Shown piece by piece: positions 1 through 8,861 of a DNA stretch of 64,000 nt (within the stretch, counting starts at the first letter, position 1; each line of letters opens with the position of its first letter). Origin of the DNA: Rhodococcus sp. B7740 (GTDB taxonomy: Bacteria > Actinomycetota > Actinomycetes > Mycobacteriales > Mycobacteriaceae); the NCBI RefSeq assembly GCF_000954115.1, contig NZ_CP010797.1, forward strand, positions 3,534,001-3,598,000, given 5' to 3'. The notes beneath the pieces are model-generated. The model was given only the letters and a program-made list of their open reading frames with translations, did no database searches and had not been told where the DNA came from. Position numbers and translations under genes: made by a program.

Positions 1-217
1 TTCGCTGCTCCGGCAAGGACACGACCGGCTCATCGGTTTCGAGGCCGACCCTCCGCATCGTGTCGATGTCGCCGGTCTGCTGACCTGGTCCGAGGGCCTG
101 CTCGGCGAGCTCGAGACCGGAAGGTTACCGGCCTCTCCCGGCATTCCGGCGCTGCGCACCACCGACCGAACCGATCCCGACGGGGGCGTCCTGGCGTCCG
201 ATTCCGGCTCGAGCTAA
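1..217 (+). CDS. 3' end of an unidentified gene, possibly NRPS-related
   Basis: Only the last 71 residues are inside the window (reading frame 2, stop TAA at 215-217). The fragment contains a helical-looking stretch around LLTWSEGLLGELETG followed by a Pro/Thr/Asp-rich tail. That layout resembles the C-terminal end of a condensation or acyl-transferring NRPS domain, but there is no diagnostic motif, so this is a guess supported mainly by the next gene, which is condensation-like. The stop codon lies in a CTAACCT/AGGTTAG inverted repeat just before an iron box. Confidence 0.45.
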   Translation, partial: SLLRQGHDRLIGFEADPPHRVDVAGLLTWSEGLLGELETGRLPASPGIPALRTTDRTDPDGGVLASDSGSS

Positions 218-247
218 CCTGAGCAAGGTTAGGTAAGGCTAGGACAA
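214..247 (+). promoter_or_regulatory. IdeR/DmdR-type iron box with adjoining inverted repeat
   Basis: Bases 229-247 (TTAGGTAAGGCTAGGACAA) match the actinobacterial IdeR consensus TTAGGTTAGGCTAACCTAA at 14 of 19 positions, with the left half nearly perfect. Immediately upstream, CTAACCT (214-220) and AGGTTAG (226-232) form a perfect everted repeat made of the same half-sites. The box ends 25 bases before the ATG at 273, a typical distance for an iron-repressed promoter. Binding by IdeR is inferred from sequence only. Confidence 0.6.
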
Positions 248-272
248 TCCGATCGGAAGTGGGGTCGCCGGC

Positions 273-977
273 ATGAGCGTGTTCGGACCGCTGAGACTCG
301 TGCACCGCGAGACGATCAGCCCGGCCCAGCTCGGACGCACTCTCTGCACCGAGGTAGCCGAACAGGTCCCGTACTGGGTCGCCGTCCTGACCCCGGCGGA
401 GCGACCGTTGCTCACCGAACAGTTCACGAGATTCGAGCAGACGTCGATGACGTTCGCACTGCCCGACGGTCCGCATCGCCGCCGCGTTCTGCTGCTGGCC
501 GCCCTGGGCTCGGCCGTATCCACGTGGCAGAGAAACAACCGTCGCGGCTCCTCGGCCGGCGCGCTGGTCGACCTCGATCTCGATCGCACCGGTGCCGTTC
601 ACCCGGTCCGACTCCCCGCGGTCCACACCGACGCCCTCACCGTGCCCTCCCACGCCGAACACCTTCTCGACGATGTCTCGAGGCGGCTCTCCTCGGTGCC
701 GAACGCCGGCCGCGACTATGCGCTGACCCGCAACTATCCCGCGCTGGCCTGCCGCGCGGGAGCGCAGATCGTCGTCCGCGACTCTGCCCTGGCCGAGCCC
801 AGCCGCGACCACGCCATCGACATCGGAATCACGGTGACGGACACAGGCATTGCCCTGGCACGAATCACCTGGGCGCACGGCCTGCGGGGAGCCGACGAGC
901 TGATCCGACTGTGGTCGGACACCGTTCGCCAGTTGGCGACGACGACGCCCGCTGCTACAGGCTCTTCAGCAGCCTGA
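273..977 (+). CDS. Free-standing condensation/epimerization-like NRPS protein
   Basis: A 234-residue protein that resembles the C-terminal half of NRPS condensation or epimerization domains: LVDLDLDRTGAVHPVRLP (about 108-125) matches the E-domain region before the core, and LSSVPNAGRDYALTRNYPAL (about 146-165) matches the motif usually written RxVPxxGxGYGLLRY. The N-terminal HHxxxDG half is not present, so it is either half of a split domain or a non-catalytic relic. The iron box directly upstream suggests a role in siderophore assembly. Its 3' end overlaps the convergent endonuclease gene by 23 bases. Confidence 0.6.
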   Translation: MSVFGPLRLVHRETISPAQLGRTLCTEVAEQVPYWVAVLTPAERPLLTEQFTRFEQTSMTFALPDGPHRRRVLLLAALGSAVSTWQRNNRRGSSAGALVDLDLDRTGAVHPVRLPAVHTDALTVPSHAEHLLDDVSRRLSSVPNAGRDYALTRNYPALACRAGAQIVVRDSALAEPSRDHAIDIGITVTDTGIALARITWAHGLRGADELIRLWSDTVRQLATTTPAATGSSAA

Positions 978-1731
978 CGTCGTCTTCGATCCCCTCGGGC
1001 GGAGTCTCGAGTATCACCGGCGCGTCGGCCGCCAGCGCGACGGCCGTCAGGATCTCGGCGTCGATCGTTCCGGTGCCCAGATTCGCGTGCCGGTCTCGCG
1101 CCGAGTCGAATTCGTCGCGTGAATTGTTCAGATGCACCAGATCGATTCGTCCGGTGATGGCCTTGATTCGGTCGACCACGTCGACCAGATCTTCGCCCCC
1201 GGCCCACGCATGGCAGGTGTCCAGACAGAATCCGGCACCGAATTCACCGATCGCGTCCCACAACCGGGCGATGTCGTCGAAGTGGCGTGCCATCGCGGAG
1301 TCTCCGCCCGCGGTGTTCTCGACGAAGATCGGCACGGCGAAGCCACCCTGCTCCGCCTGGCGCTCGAACAGCTTGCGCCAGTTGTCGATTCCCTTCGCGG
1401 TGTCCTCGCCCTCACGAACGTGGCCGCCGTGGACGACCAGACCGATGGCCCCGATCTCGGCCGCAGCAGCAGCCTGCTCGACGACGGCCTTGCGCGAGGG
1501 AATGCGGATCCGATTGTTCAAACTCGCCACGTTGAGCACGTAGGACGAGTGCACCACCACGTCGACGTCGCCGGTCAACAACGCCTCGCCCTGGGGGTGC
1601 GGGGAAAGTTTGTTCCACTTCTGCGGATCGGTGAGGAACATCTGGACGAGGTCGACGCCGAGCGCCTCGGCCGTACCGAGAGGGTCGCTGCTGTCGCGGA
1701 CGTGGGCTCCGATGCGCATGACGCCCATCAT
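955..1731 (-). CDS. nfo: Deoxyribonuclease IV (AP endonuclease)
   Basis: A protein of about 258 residues in the AP-endonuclease-2 TIM-barrel family, which cuts DNA 5' of abasic sites in base-excision repair. Metal-ligand motifs in order are HSSYVLNVAS, VVHGGH, VENTAGG, CLDTCHAWAGG, HLNNSRDEFDSARDRH and LETPPEG, which is the full Nfo set for three zinc ions. Length is normal for actinobacterial endonuclease IV. The start could be any of three in-frame ATGs (1731, 1728, 1719); family alignment favours the MRIGAH start at 1719. It lies divergent from the ABC exporter operon. Confidence 0.88.
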   Translation of the reverse strand: MMGVMRIGAHVRDSSDPLGTAEALGVDLVQMFLTDPQKWNKLSPHPQGEALLTGDVDVVVHSSYVLNVASLNNRIRIPSRKAVVEQAAAAAEIGAIGLVVHGGHVREGEDTAKGIDNWRKLFERQAEQGGFAVPIFVENTAGGDSAMARHFDDIARLWDAIGEFGAGFCLDTCHAWAGGEDLVDVVDRIKAITGRIDLVHLNNSRDEFDSARDRHANLGTGTIDAEILTAVALAADAPVILETPPEGIEDDVRLLKSL

Positions 1732-1794
1732 AGGGGTGGTGTTCAGGGTCTCCCCTGATAGCGACGGGCGCGGAACGCTGGAACACTGGCACGC

Positions 1795-2529
1795 ATGAGC
1801 GACATTGCCGCACGTGCGGTCGACGTATCGAAGGTCTACGGATCCGGGGACACCCAGGTTCACGCACTGTCGGGGGTGAGCGTCGACTTCGCGCGCGGCG
1901 AATTCACCGCCATCATGGGACCGTCGGGTTCGGGCAAGTCGACGCTGATGCACTGCCTGGCCGGATTGGACAACGCATCCTCGGGCACGGTGACCATCGG
2001 CGACACCGAGTTGACGGCACTCTCCGACAAGGAGATGACCGGATTGCGCAGGGACCGAATCGGATTCGTGTTCCAGGCGTTCAATCTGGTGCCGACACTG
2101 ACCGCGCTGGAGAACATCACGTTGCCGCTCGACATCGCGGGCCGCGCAGCGGACCAGGCCTGGCTCGACACCGTGGTCGACAAATTGGGCCTGCGCGATC
2201 GCCTCGATCACCGTCCCAGCGAACTCTCGGGCGGGCAGCAGCAGCGAGTGGCGTGCGCGCGTGCTCTGGCGGGCAGGCCCGACATCGTGTTCGGCGACGA
2301 GCCGACCGGTAACCTGGATTCTCGCTCGTCCGGCGAGGTGCTGTCGATTCTGCGCACTGCCGCAGACGAATTCGACCAGACCGTCGTCATCGTCACGCAC
2401 GATCCACGCGCGGCCAGCTACGCCGACCGCGTCGTGTTCCTCGCCGACGGTGCGGTCATCGATCAGCTGAACTCGCCCACGGCCGACGCCGTACTCGAGC
2501 GGATGAAGAAGCTGGAGACGGTCCGATAA
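1795..2529 (+). CDS. ABC transporter ATP-binding protein, MacB/LolD type
   Basis: A 244-residue ATPase. Walker A GPSGSGKST is near residue 42, the Q-loop FQAFNLVPTLT follows, the signature LSGGQQQR is near residue 144, Walker B FGDEPTGNLD near 166 and the H-loop VTHDPRAA near 200. The GNLDS and FNLVPTL features place it in the MacB/LolD/FtsE branch, which works with FtsX-like permeases to move lipids, peptides or drugs by mechanotransmission. Its stop overlaps the start of the permease gene by one base, so the two are co-translated. Confidence 0.92.
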   Translation: MSDIAARAVDVSKVYGSGDTQVHALSGVSVDFARGEFTAIMGPSGSGKSTLMHCLAGLDNASSGTVTIGDTELTALSDKEMTGLRRDRIGFVFQAFNLVPTLTALENITLPLDIAGRAADQAWLDTVVDKLGLRDRLDHRPSELSGGQQQRVACARALAGRPDIVFGDEPTGNLDSRSSGEVLSILRTAADEFDQTVVIVTHDPRAASYADRVVFLADGAVIDQLNSPTADAVLERMKKLETVR

Positions 2530-5105
2530 TGGCGCATTCCGTTTCCAACAAACCTCCTCGGCAAAAGCCGTCGGGCAATCCCATGCGCAAGGTGTCGTTG
2601 AGAAACCTTGCAGCACACAAGGTTCGGTTGGCGTTGACCGTGCTGTCCGTCGTGCTCGGCACGGCGTTCGTCGCGGGCTCGTTCGTCTTCACCGACACCC
2701 TCCAGCGCACCTTCTCCTCGCTGTTCGCCGACACCGCACAGGGCGCGGACGTTCGAGTGAGCCCCGAGGACGCGCGCTCTTCCGGCGTGCCGAACGAGGA
2801 CATCGCAGCGATCTCGGCGTTGCCGAACGTGCGCGCCGTGTCCCCGTACGTCGGCGGACAGTTGGTACTGCTGGGCTCGGACGGTGCCGCCGTCCAGTCC
2901 GGCGGCGCACCGACCATCGGTGAGTCGTACCTCCCGGACGACCAACGACTCGGCGATCCGACCACCTTCGTCGAGGGTTCGGCTCCCACCGCTCCCGGTC
3001 AGATCGCCATCAACGCCGGTGGCGCCGAGCGCGCAGGCCTGAAAGTGGGTGACGCCACCCAGGTCCTCGTGCCGTCCAAGGGCATCACCGACGTCACCGT
3101 CAGCGGAATCTATTCCACGGCAACCGAATCCGGCGGCTACATCGGAATCCAGTTCGTGCAGAGCCAGGCGAACGAGCTGTTCACCGACGGCGCTCACGTG
3201 CAGTACATCGACGTCGCGGGCAACGATCTCGCCGCACGTGGATTGGGTCAGAGCGATCTTCGCGACGAGATCGCCGCGGCATTCCCCGATCTGAAGGTCC
3301 AGACCGCCGCGGACGTACAGGCCGAGACTCAGGCCGAGGTCGAGTCCGCGCTGTCGTTCATCAACTACTTCCTGCTCGCCTTCGGCGGGATCGCCCTTCT
3401 GGTCGGCACCTTCATCATCTACAACACGTTCTCGATGATCGTCGCGCAACGCGTCCGCGAACTGGCACTGTTGCGCGCCATCGGAGCCAGCCGAGGACAG
3501 GTCAGCCGATCGGTCGTCCTCGAAGCCCTCGTCGTGGGCGTCATCGGCAGCGTCCTGGGCTTCGTCGGCGGAGTCGGGCTCGCCTACGGCCTACGGGCAC
3601 TGCTCAACGCCTTCGACCTGGGCCTGCCGTCGGGACCGCTGGCACTGGAGCCGCGCACCGTTGTCGTCGCCTTCGCCGTCGGCATCCTCGTCACCGTGCT
3701 GAGCGCGTACGCACCGGCCCGACGAGCGGCCAAGATTCCGCCGGTCGCCGCGATGCGAGAGGAGTTCGCCTCTGCGGGCGACACCCTGCGCACCCGGACG
3801 TTCGTGGGCGTCGGCCTGGGAATCGCAGGCGCAGCCGCACTGATCATCGGCGCGCAGTCGACCGGCGGGGCTGCCGCTGCCACGGTCGGCGCGGGAGCCG
3901 TCGCGCTGATCGTCGCCACCGCACTGGCCGCACCGTCGCTGTCACGGCCGGTGGTCGGCGCGCTGGGTGCCGTCATCACCCGTCCGTTCGGCGCGATCGG
4001 GCGCTTGGCCAGGACCAACTCGGTACGCAACCCGCGACGCACCGCGGCCACCGCCTTCGCCCTGATGCTCGGACTGATGCTCGTCACCGTCATCGGCGTG
4101 CTCGGATCCACCGCCAAGGCCAGTGTCGACTCACTCGTGGACACCGGCGTCGAGGCGGACTACATCCTCTCCGGTCCGCAGTCGATCGGTGTTCCGACCG
4201 GTGCCACGACTGCAGCACAGCAGGTGACCGGCGTGGACCGCACAGCGGTACTGCACCCGGTGTTCGTCACCATCGCCGGCCAGGAGGAGTACGGCGCCGC
4301 CATCGACGGCTCACCCGAGGGACTGCTCGAGCTGTCGATGGTTCAGGGCACTGCAGACCTCGACAGCGACGGATTCTCGGTGTCCGAGACCGAAGCGGCG
4401 ACGCGCGGGTGGACGGTCGGAACCGAGGTCACCTTCGACACCGTGGACGGGGCGTCGGTCCCGGTGACCGTCACCGGCGTGTTCACCGACAATCCGCTCA
4501 TCGGGAGTTGGATCGTCTCGGGCGACATCTACCAGGAGGTGACGCCGTCCATCACCCGGTCCGACATCCTGGTTCTGGTCAAGGCCACGCCCGGTACAGA
4601 CCTGGACACGTTGCGGACCGACCTCGAGGCCGCGACCAAGCCGTTCGTCGTCGTCCAGGTCCAGGACGTGGAGGAGTTCAAGGGTAGCCAGGGTCAACAG
4701 ATCGACACCCTGCTCGCCGTTCTGTACGGATTGCTGGCACTGGCCGTCGTCATCGCCGTGCTCGGCATCGTCAACACGCTGGCCCTGTCGGTCGTGGAGC
4801 GGCGTCGGGAGATCGGCATGCTGCGTGCGATAGGCATGCAGCGGCCTCAGGTCCGACGCATCATCTATCTCGAGTCGCTGCTCATCGCCCTGTTCGGCGC
4901 GATAGTGGGCGTCGTCCTCGGCATCGCGTTCGGGTGGGGATTCGTGCAGACTCTGCGCGACGAGGGCCTGGGCACCATGACCGTGCCGTGGGGCCAGGTG
5001 GTGGCGATGCTGCTCGGATCCGCTGTCGTCGGTGTGTTGGCGGCGCTGTGGCCCGCCGTCCGAGCCGCACGCACGAAGCCGCTCGAGGCCATCGCGGACC
5101 TGTAG
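2529..5105 (+). CDS. ABC transporter permease, FtsX-like (tandem MacB permease)
   Basis: An 858-residue membrane protein with two FtsX permease units. A first transmembrane helix (about 36-56) precedes a large extracytoplasmic MacB-core-like domain, then helices near 277-303, 325-355 and 370-395. A second unit begins with a helix near 510-530, another extracellular domain, and three closing helices (about 735-850) containing the VERRREIGMLRAIGMQRPQV coupling segment. It partners the ATPase encoded just upstream. No substrate can be read from sequence. Neighbouring NRPS genes make export of a peptide product possible but unproven. A strong hairpin follows the gene. Confidence 0.9.
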   Translation: MAHSVSNKPPRQKPSGNPMRKVSLRNLAAHKVRLALTVLSVVLGTAFVAGSFVFTDTLQRTFSSLFADTAQGADVRVSPEDARSSGVPNEDIAAISALPNVRAVSPYVGGQLVLLGSDGAAVQSGGAPTIGESYLPDDQRLGDPTTFVEGSAPTAPGQIAINAGGAERAGLKVGDATQVLVPSKGITDVTVSGIYSTATESGGYIGIQFVQSQANELFTDGAHVQYIDVAGNDLAARGLGQSDLRDEIAAAFPDLKVQTAADVQAETQAEVESALSFINYFLLAFGGIALLVGTFIIYNTFSMIVAQRVRELALLRAIGASRGQVSRSVVLEALVVGVIGSVLGFVGGVGLAYGLRALLNAFDLGLPSGPLALEPRTVVVAFAVGILVTVLSAYAPARRAAKIPPVAAMREEFASAGDTLRTRTFVGVGLGIAGAAALIIGAQSTGGAAAATVGAGAVALIVATALAAPSLSRPVVGALGAVITRPFGAIGRLARTNSVRNPRRTAATAFALMLGLMLVTVIGVLGSTAKASVDSLVDTGVEADYILSGPQSIGVPTGATTAAQQVTGVDRTAVLHPVFVTIAGQEEYGAAIDGSPEGLLELSMVQGTADLDSDGFSVSETEAATRGWTVGTEVTFDTVDGASVPVTVTGVFTDNPLIGSWIVSGDIYQEVTPSITRSDILVLVKATPGTDLDTLRTDLEAATKPFVVVQVQDVEEFKGSQGQQIDTLLAVLYGLLALAVVIAVLGIVNTLALSVVERRREIGMLRAIGMQRPQVRRIIYLESLLIALFGAIVGVVLGIAFGWGFVQTLRDEGLGTMTVPWGQVVAMLLGSAVVGVLAALWPAVRAARTKPLEAIADL

Positions 5106-5122
5106 GGGCGTACCCGAAACCG

Positions 5123-5171
5123 ACCGGACATTCCGCAACGTCACCCGATTGTTGCGGAATGTCCGGTTTTC
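5123..5171 (+). terminator. Rho-independent terminator after the ABC exporter operon
   Basis: Perfect 17-base inverted repeat: ACCGGACATTCCGCAAC at 5123-5139 and its complement at 5151-5167, separated by 11 bases and followed by a short T run. It starts 17 bases after the permease stop and separates the exporter from the NRPS gene. Confidence 0.75.
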
Positions 5172-5224
5172 CGCTTGCGTAAAAAGGCTGTTCACGTCTA
5201 CCTTTGGAGCGGTAAAACAGTCTC

Positions 5225-5255
5225 GAAGCCGGTTTAGAGGTATCAAACCGACTTC
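5225..5255 (+). promoter_or_regulatory. Inverted repeat in the NRPS 5' region
   Basis: Arms GAAGCCGGTTT (5225-5235) and AAACCGACTTC (5245-5255) pair with a single mismatch around a 9-base centre, 34 bases before the NRPS start codon. It could be an operator or an RNA hairpin in the leader. It does not resemble an iron box. Confidence 0.35.
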
Positions 5256-5288
5256 GCAATCACGGCTCGGGCTCGTGCAAGGAGAATC

Positions 5289-7847
5289 ATGTCTATTCAG
5301 GACATCGATGCGCCGACCCGACTGTCGCTGGCCCCGCTGTGTCGGCCGGAACGTCGTGACACCCTGATGGCCCGCTACCGCGAGGTGGCCCACGCTCTGC
5401 CGCACGCCACCGCACTCGACGTGGACGGCACCTCGCTCACCTTCGACGAGCTCCTGCATCGCGCCTACTCCTCGGCACGGAAGATCGCCACGCTCTTTCC
5501 CACCGATTCTCGGCCGCTCGCCGTGGAGACCGACGCGACGACGCATTCGATCGAGCTGATGCTCGCCGTCGTCGCAGCGGGCCATCCCCTGGTTCCACTG
5601 GACCCCATGCTTCCCGCCGAGCGCCGCGCCACGATCATCGACCAGGCCGGCGCGACAGCGTTGGACCCCGCCACCGTCGCCGCAGCCATCGACTCCTGTG
5701 TTCCACTGCCGACGCTGTCGGGCGACCACACTGCGGTGATCAACTACACGTCGGGATCCACCGGCACCGCCAAGGGTGTGATCCTCAGTCACCGCATGTG
5801 TCTGACCAAGGCATACGAGGTCGCCACCGCGTTGGCACTGAGCCCACACGACCGCGTCGGAAACTCCCTTCCGGTCAGCTTCGGTGCCGGCTTGAACACC
5901 CTGTTCGCGGGCTTGCTCAGCGGTGCCGCCGTGTACTGTCGCGACCCCAGGTCCGGTGTCCCCAGCAGCACCGTCGAGTGGGCAGCCTCGCATTCCCTGA
6001 CCACGCTGCACTGCTCGTCGTCGCTGCTGCGCGCAGTCTCCGGAGCCGATCACGGACCCATCGGGCGCGGGGCCGTGTCCACGCTGCGGGTGGTCGTCAC
6101 GTACGGGGAATCCCTGCACTCCGACGATGCCGACGGCTTTCGGCGGCGATTCGACAGCCGCGCCACGGTGGTCAACTGGTACGCGACCACCGAAGCCGGT
6201 GCCGTCGCGTACAGCGAATACCCGCCCGAACGAGCGCTGCCGTCGGGCTTTCTGCCTGCAGGCAGGCCCATCACGGGCAAGCTCGTCGAAGTCGTGACCT
6301 CCGACGGTTCCACGTGTGCACCGGACGTGATCGGCGAAGTACGGGTGACGGCGAGCTGCCTGGCCGACGGCTACCTCGGCGGCGCCGGTCTGGACTCCCA
6401 ACGATTCACCGCCCTCGGCGACGGTCTGTTCCGGTATCGCACCGGCGATCTGGGCCGACTCGACGACCACGGGACGCTGCACCTGGCCGGACGCATCGAC
6501 GACGCGATCAAGGTGCGCGGATACCTGGTGGAGCCGGCCGAGGTCGAGGCAGCACTGCGCGCCATGCCGGAGATCGGCGACGCAGCGGTGATCGGTCGGA
6601 CCTCCGGCACCGACACCGACCTGGTCGCCTACGTGTGCTCGGCTCGTTCCGGTCGGCGACCCTCCGTGGGCGAGATTCGAGCGTCGCTGCGCCGGACGCT
6701 GCCGGAATGGATGGTCCCCACCCACATCGTCGCGCTCGACGCGATGCCGCGAAACGAGCGCGGCAAGCTCGACCGAAGTGCACTGCCCGAGCCCGCCGAT
6801 CGACGCGTCGAGCGCACGGCGGTCGGCCCGACCGAGTACATCGTGGCCGAGGCCGCGCGCACCGCGATCGGGCTGGACACCATCGGCCGGGACGAGGATT
6901 TCCTGGCGCTGGGCGGCAACTCGCTGACCACAACGGCGATGCTGGCTCACCTTCGTGAGAGCCTGAAGATCGATCTGACGCCGGAGGACGTGTTCACGGC
7001 GACCACCGTTCGAGCATTGGCCTTGACAGTCGATGCTCGCCTGGAGGAAGCAGCGACTGCGCGTCGGCGCACAACCGGCGAACACGATGTCCTCGTGCCG
7101 CTGCGCACCGAGGGCAGCAAGGCACCGATCTTCCTGATCGGCGGTGCAGGCGTCGGTGCGATGGCCTTTCTCAACCTCGTCAAGCACATCGACGATGACC
7201 GCCCGGTGTATGCGCTGCAGGCGCACGGCCGAGGCAAGCGCGGACGCCCGGACCGAACGATTCGGCGAACCGCGAAGCGCTACGTCGACGCTGTTCGGAC
7301 GGTCCAACCCGAGGGCCCGTTCCATCTGGTCGGTCACTCGCTCGGCGGCTGGATCGCCATCGCGATGGCGGAGGAGATCCGAGACTCCGGCCTCGGCTCC
7401 CCGCACCTGCTGCTTCTCGACACGCGGCTGTTCCGGCATCTGCTGGACAGGTTGCCCGGTGGTACCGAGGTTCCGGCTGCGCCGCCTGCTCGTACGCGAG
7501 AAGAAGCAGGCTTTCACCTCGGTCGCATCGGCACCGCCGCCCTCTGGGTGCGGATGCAGTTCGCCGGGCTGCTGCGGTACCCGACGACAATGGAATGGTT
7601 GGTCTTCGCAAGCATCGGGTACGTGGCGTTGAACAAGCACGTGCCGACACCGTGGTCGGGTTCGATGACCGTGGTTCGCACAGCGGAGAACGTGAAGGAT
7701 CTCAGGTCGTGGCAGGCGGTCGGCCGTGGTGAGCTGAGCTTCGTCGACATCCCCGGAGATCACGTCGACATGTTGCGCGAACCGATGGCCGAACACTTGG
7801 CCGAGACGATCGCGAACACCTTCGACGAGGCGGGGCTCGCGCGCTGA
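5289..7847 (+). CDS. Single-module NRPS: adenylation-carrier-thioesterase
   Basis: An 852-residue A-T-TE protein. Adenylation core motifs are INYTSGSTGTAKG (about 151, A3), NWYATTEAG (about 296, A5), YRTGDLGRL (about 383, A7), the hinge GRIDDAIKVRGYLVEPAEVE (A8) and NERGKLDRSAL (A10, catalytic Lys). The carrier domain has the phosphopantetheine site LGGNSL near 542. The C-terminal thioesterase has GHSLGG near 682 and a catalytic-type His in GDHVDM near 824. There is no condensation domain in cis, so it may release an activated amino or aryl acid, dimerise it, or borrow a condensation partner. The start is supported by AAGGAGA eight bases upstream. Confidence 0.88.
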   Translation: MSIQDIDAPTRLSLAPLCRPERRDTLMARYREVAHALPHATALDVDGTSLTFDELLHRAYSSARKIATLFPTDSRPLAVETDATTHSIELMLAVVAAGHPLVPLDPMLPAERRATIIDQAGATALDPATVAAAIDSCVPLPTLSGDHTAVINYTSGSTGTAKGVILSHRMCLTKAYEVATALALSPHDRVGNSLPVSFGAGLNTLFAGLLSGAAVYCRDPRSGVPSSTVEWAASHSLTTLHCSSSLLRAVSGADHGPIGRGAVSTLRVVVTYGESLHSDDADGFRRRFDSRATVVNWYATTEAGAVAYSEYPPERALPSGFLPAGRPITGKLVEVVTSDGSTCAPDVIGEVRVTASCLADGYLGGAGLDSQRFTALGDGLFRYRTGDLGRLDDHGTLHLAGRIDDAIKVRGYLVEPAEVEAALRAMPEIGDAAVIGRTSGTDTDLVAYVCSARSGRRPSVGEIRASLRRTLPEWMVPTHIVALDAMPRNERGKLDRSALPEPADRRVERTAVGPTEYIVAEAARTAIGLDTIGRDEDFLALGGNSLTTTAMLAHLRESLKIDLTPEDVFTATTVRALALTVDARLEEAATARRRTTGEHDVLVPLRTEGSKAPIFLIGGAGVGAMAFLNLVKHIDDDRPVYALQAHGRGKRGRPDRTIRRTAKRYVDAVRTVQPEGPFHLVGHSLGGWIAIAMAEEIRDSGLGSPHLLLLDTRLFRHLLDRLPGGTEVPAAPPARTREEAGFHLGRIGTAALWVRMQFAGLLRYPTTMEWLVFASIGYVALNKHVPTPWSGSMTVVRTAENVKDLRSWQAVGRGELSFVDIPGDHVDMLREPMAEHLAETIANTFDEAGLAR

Positions 7848-7946
7848 CCGAGGGTCTGTCGCAGTGTCGGCTCAGCTTGTACGTTTGTGCCAGCGGCTCG
7901 CCGAGCCACGCGAGGACCCGGGAATCACACGACGAGGAGGTCGACC

Positions 7947-8861
7947 ATGAGTTCATCGTACGAATTGCAGTCGGTAGAACTACACAAGGACGTCCTGCGA
8001 TACGTGGACATGGGCGACGGCCCTCCCGTGATTCTGGTGCACGGCCTGCTCGGATCGCATCAGTCCTGGGGCACGCAGCTCGAGCGTCTGTCGCAGAAGT
8101 ATCGGGTCGTCGCGCCCGACCTGTTCGGCCACGGTGAATCCGACAAGCCCACCGGCGACTACTCGCTGAGTTCGCACTCGGCCACCATTCGCGACCTCAT
8201 GGATCACCTGAACATCGACTCGGCCCCGATGGTCGGTCACTCGCTCGGCGGCGGCATCGTCATGCAGCTGACGTACCTCTTCCCCGAGCGGGTCGATCGG
8301 CTGGCGCTGGTCAGCAGCGGCGGCCTCGGCCCGGAAGTGAGCCTGCTCCTCAAGGCCGCGACGCTGCCCGGCAGTGAGCTGGTACTGCCACTGCTCGCAT
8401 CGGACTGGTTCCGCAAGAACACCGAGGGCGCGCTTGCGCAGCTGGGCAGATGGGGTCTGCCGGTCAAGCCGGGTCCCAGCATGGCCGAGACCTGGCGGTC
8501 GTTCCGGTCCGTGGCCGACCGCTCCACCCGCGGCGCATTTCTGGCATCGACGCGTGCCGTGGTGGGCCCGCGTGGTCAGACCGTCAGCGCCAAGCAACAT
8601 TTCGAGAAGTTCGAGTCGATTCCGTCGCTGCTCGTCTGGGGCGGCAAGGACCGGATGATTCCAGCCAAGCACGCCGACAACATTCGACGCGAGGTCCCGA
8701 ACAGTCGCGTCGAGATCTTTCCCGACGCCGGCCACTTTCCCCAGCTCGACGAGCCGGACTTCTTCTTCCGACTGCTCGACGAATTCCTGGACTCCAACCG
8801 GACCGAGAAGAGCGCAGCCGAGGCGATCGCCCCGGCGGCTGTTCCGTTGCAGCACCCGTGA
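7947..8861 (+). CDS. Alpha/beta-fold hydrolase
   Basis: A 304-residue hydrolase with the oxyanion segment HGLLGSHQSW, nucleophile elbow GHSLGGG (Ser near residue 98), an acid in GGKDRMI and the catalytic His in DAGHFPQLDEPD. The fold is that of epoxide hydrolase/haloperoxidase-type esterases; substrate unknown. The ATG at 7947 is preceded by a strong GAGGAGG ribosome site, which decides against the longer upstream frame. The stop overlaps the GTG of the next gene (GTGA), so they form a two-gene operon. Confidence 0.85.
   Translation: MSSSYELQSVELHKDVLRYVDMGDGPPVILVHGLLGSHQSWGTQLERLSQKYRVVAPDLFGHGESDKPTGDYSLSSHSATIRDLMDHLNIDSAPMVGHSLGGGIVMQLTYLFPERVDRLALVSSGGLGPEVSLLLKAATLPGSELVLPLLASDWFRKNTEGALAQLGRWGLPVKPGPSMAETWRSFRSVADRSTRGAFLASTRAVVGPRGQTVSAKQHFEKFESIPSLLVWGGKDRMIPAKHADNIRREVPNSRVEIFPDAGHFPQLDEPDFFFRLLDEFLDSNRTEKSAAEAIAPAAVPLQHP

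Noticed and set aside
4311..7796. A long open frame on the minus strand antisense to the NRPS and permease
   Set aside because: It has the Arg/Gly/His-rich composition expected of antisense reading in high-GC DNA and crosses a terminator.
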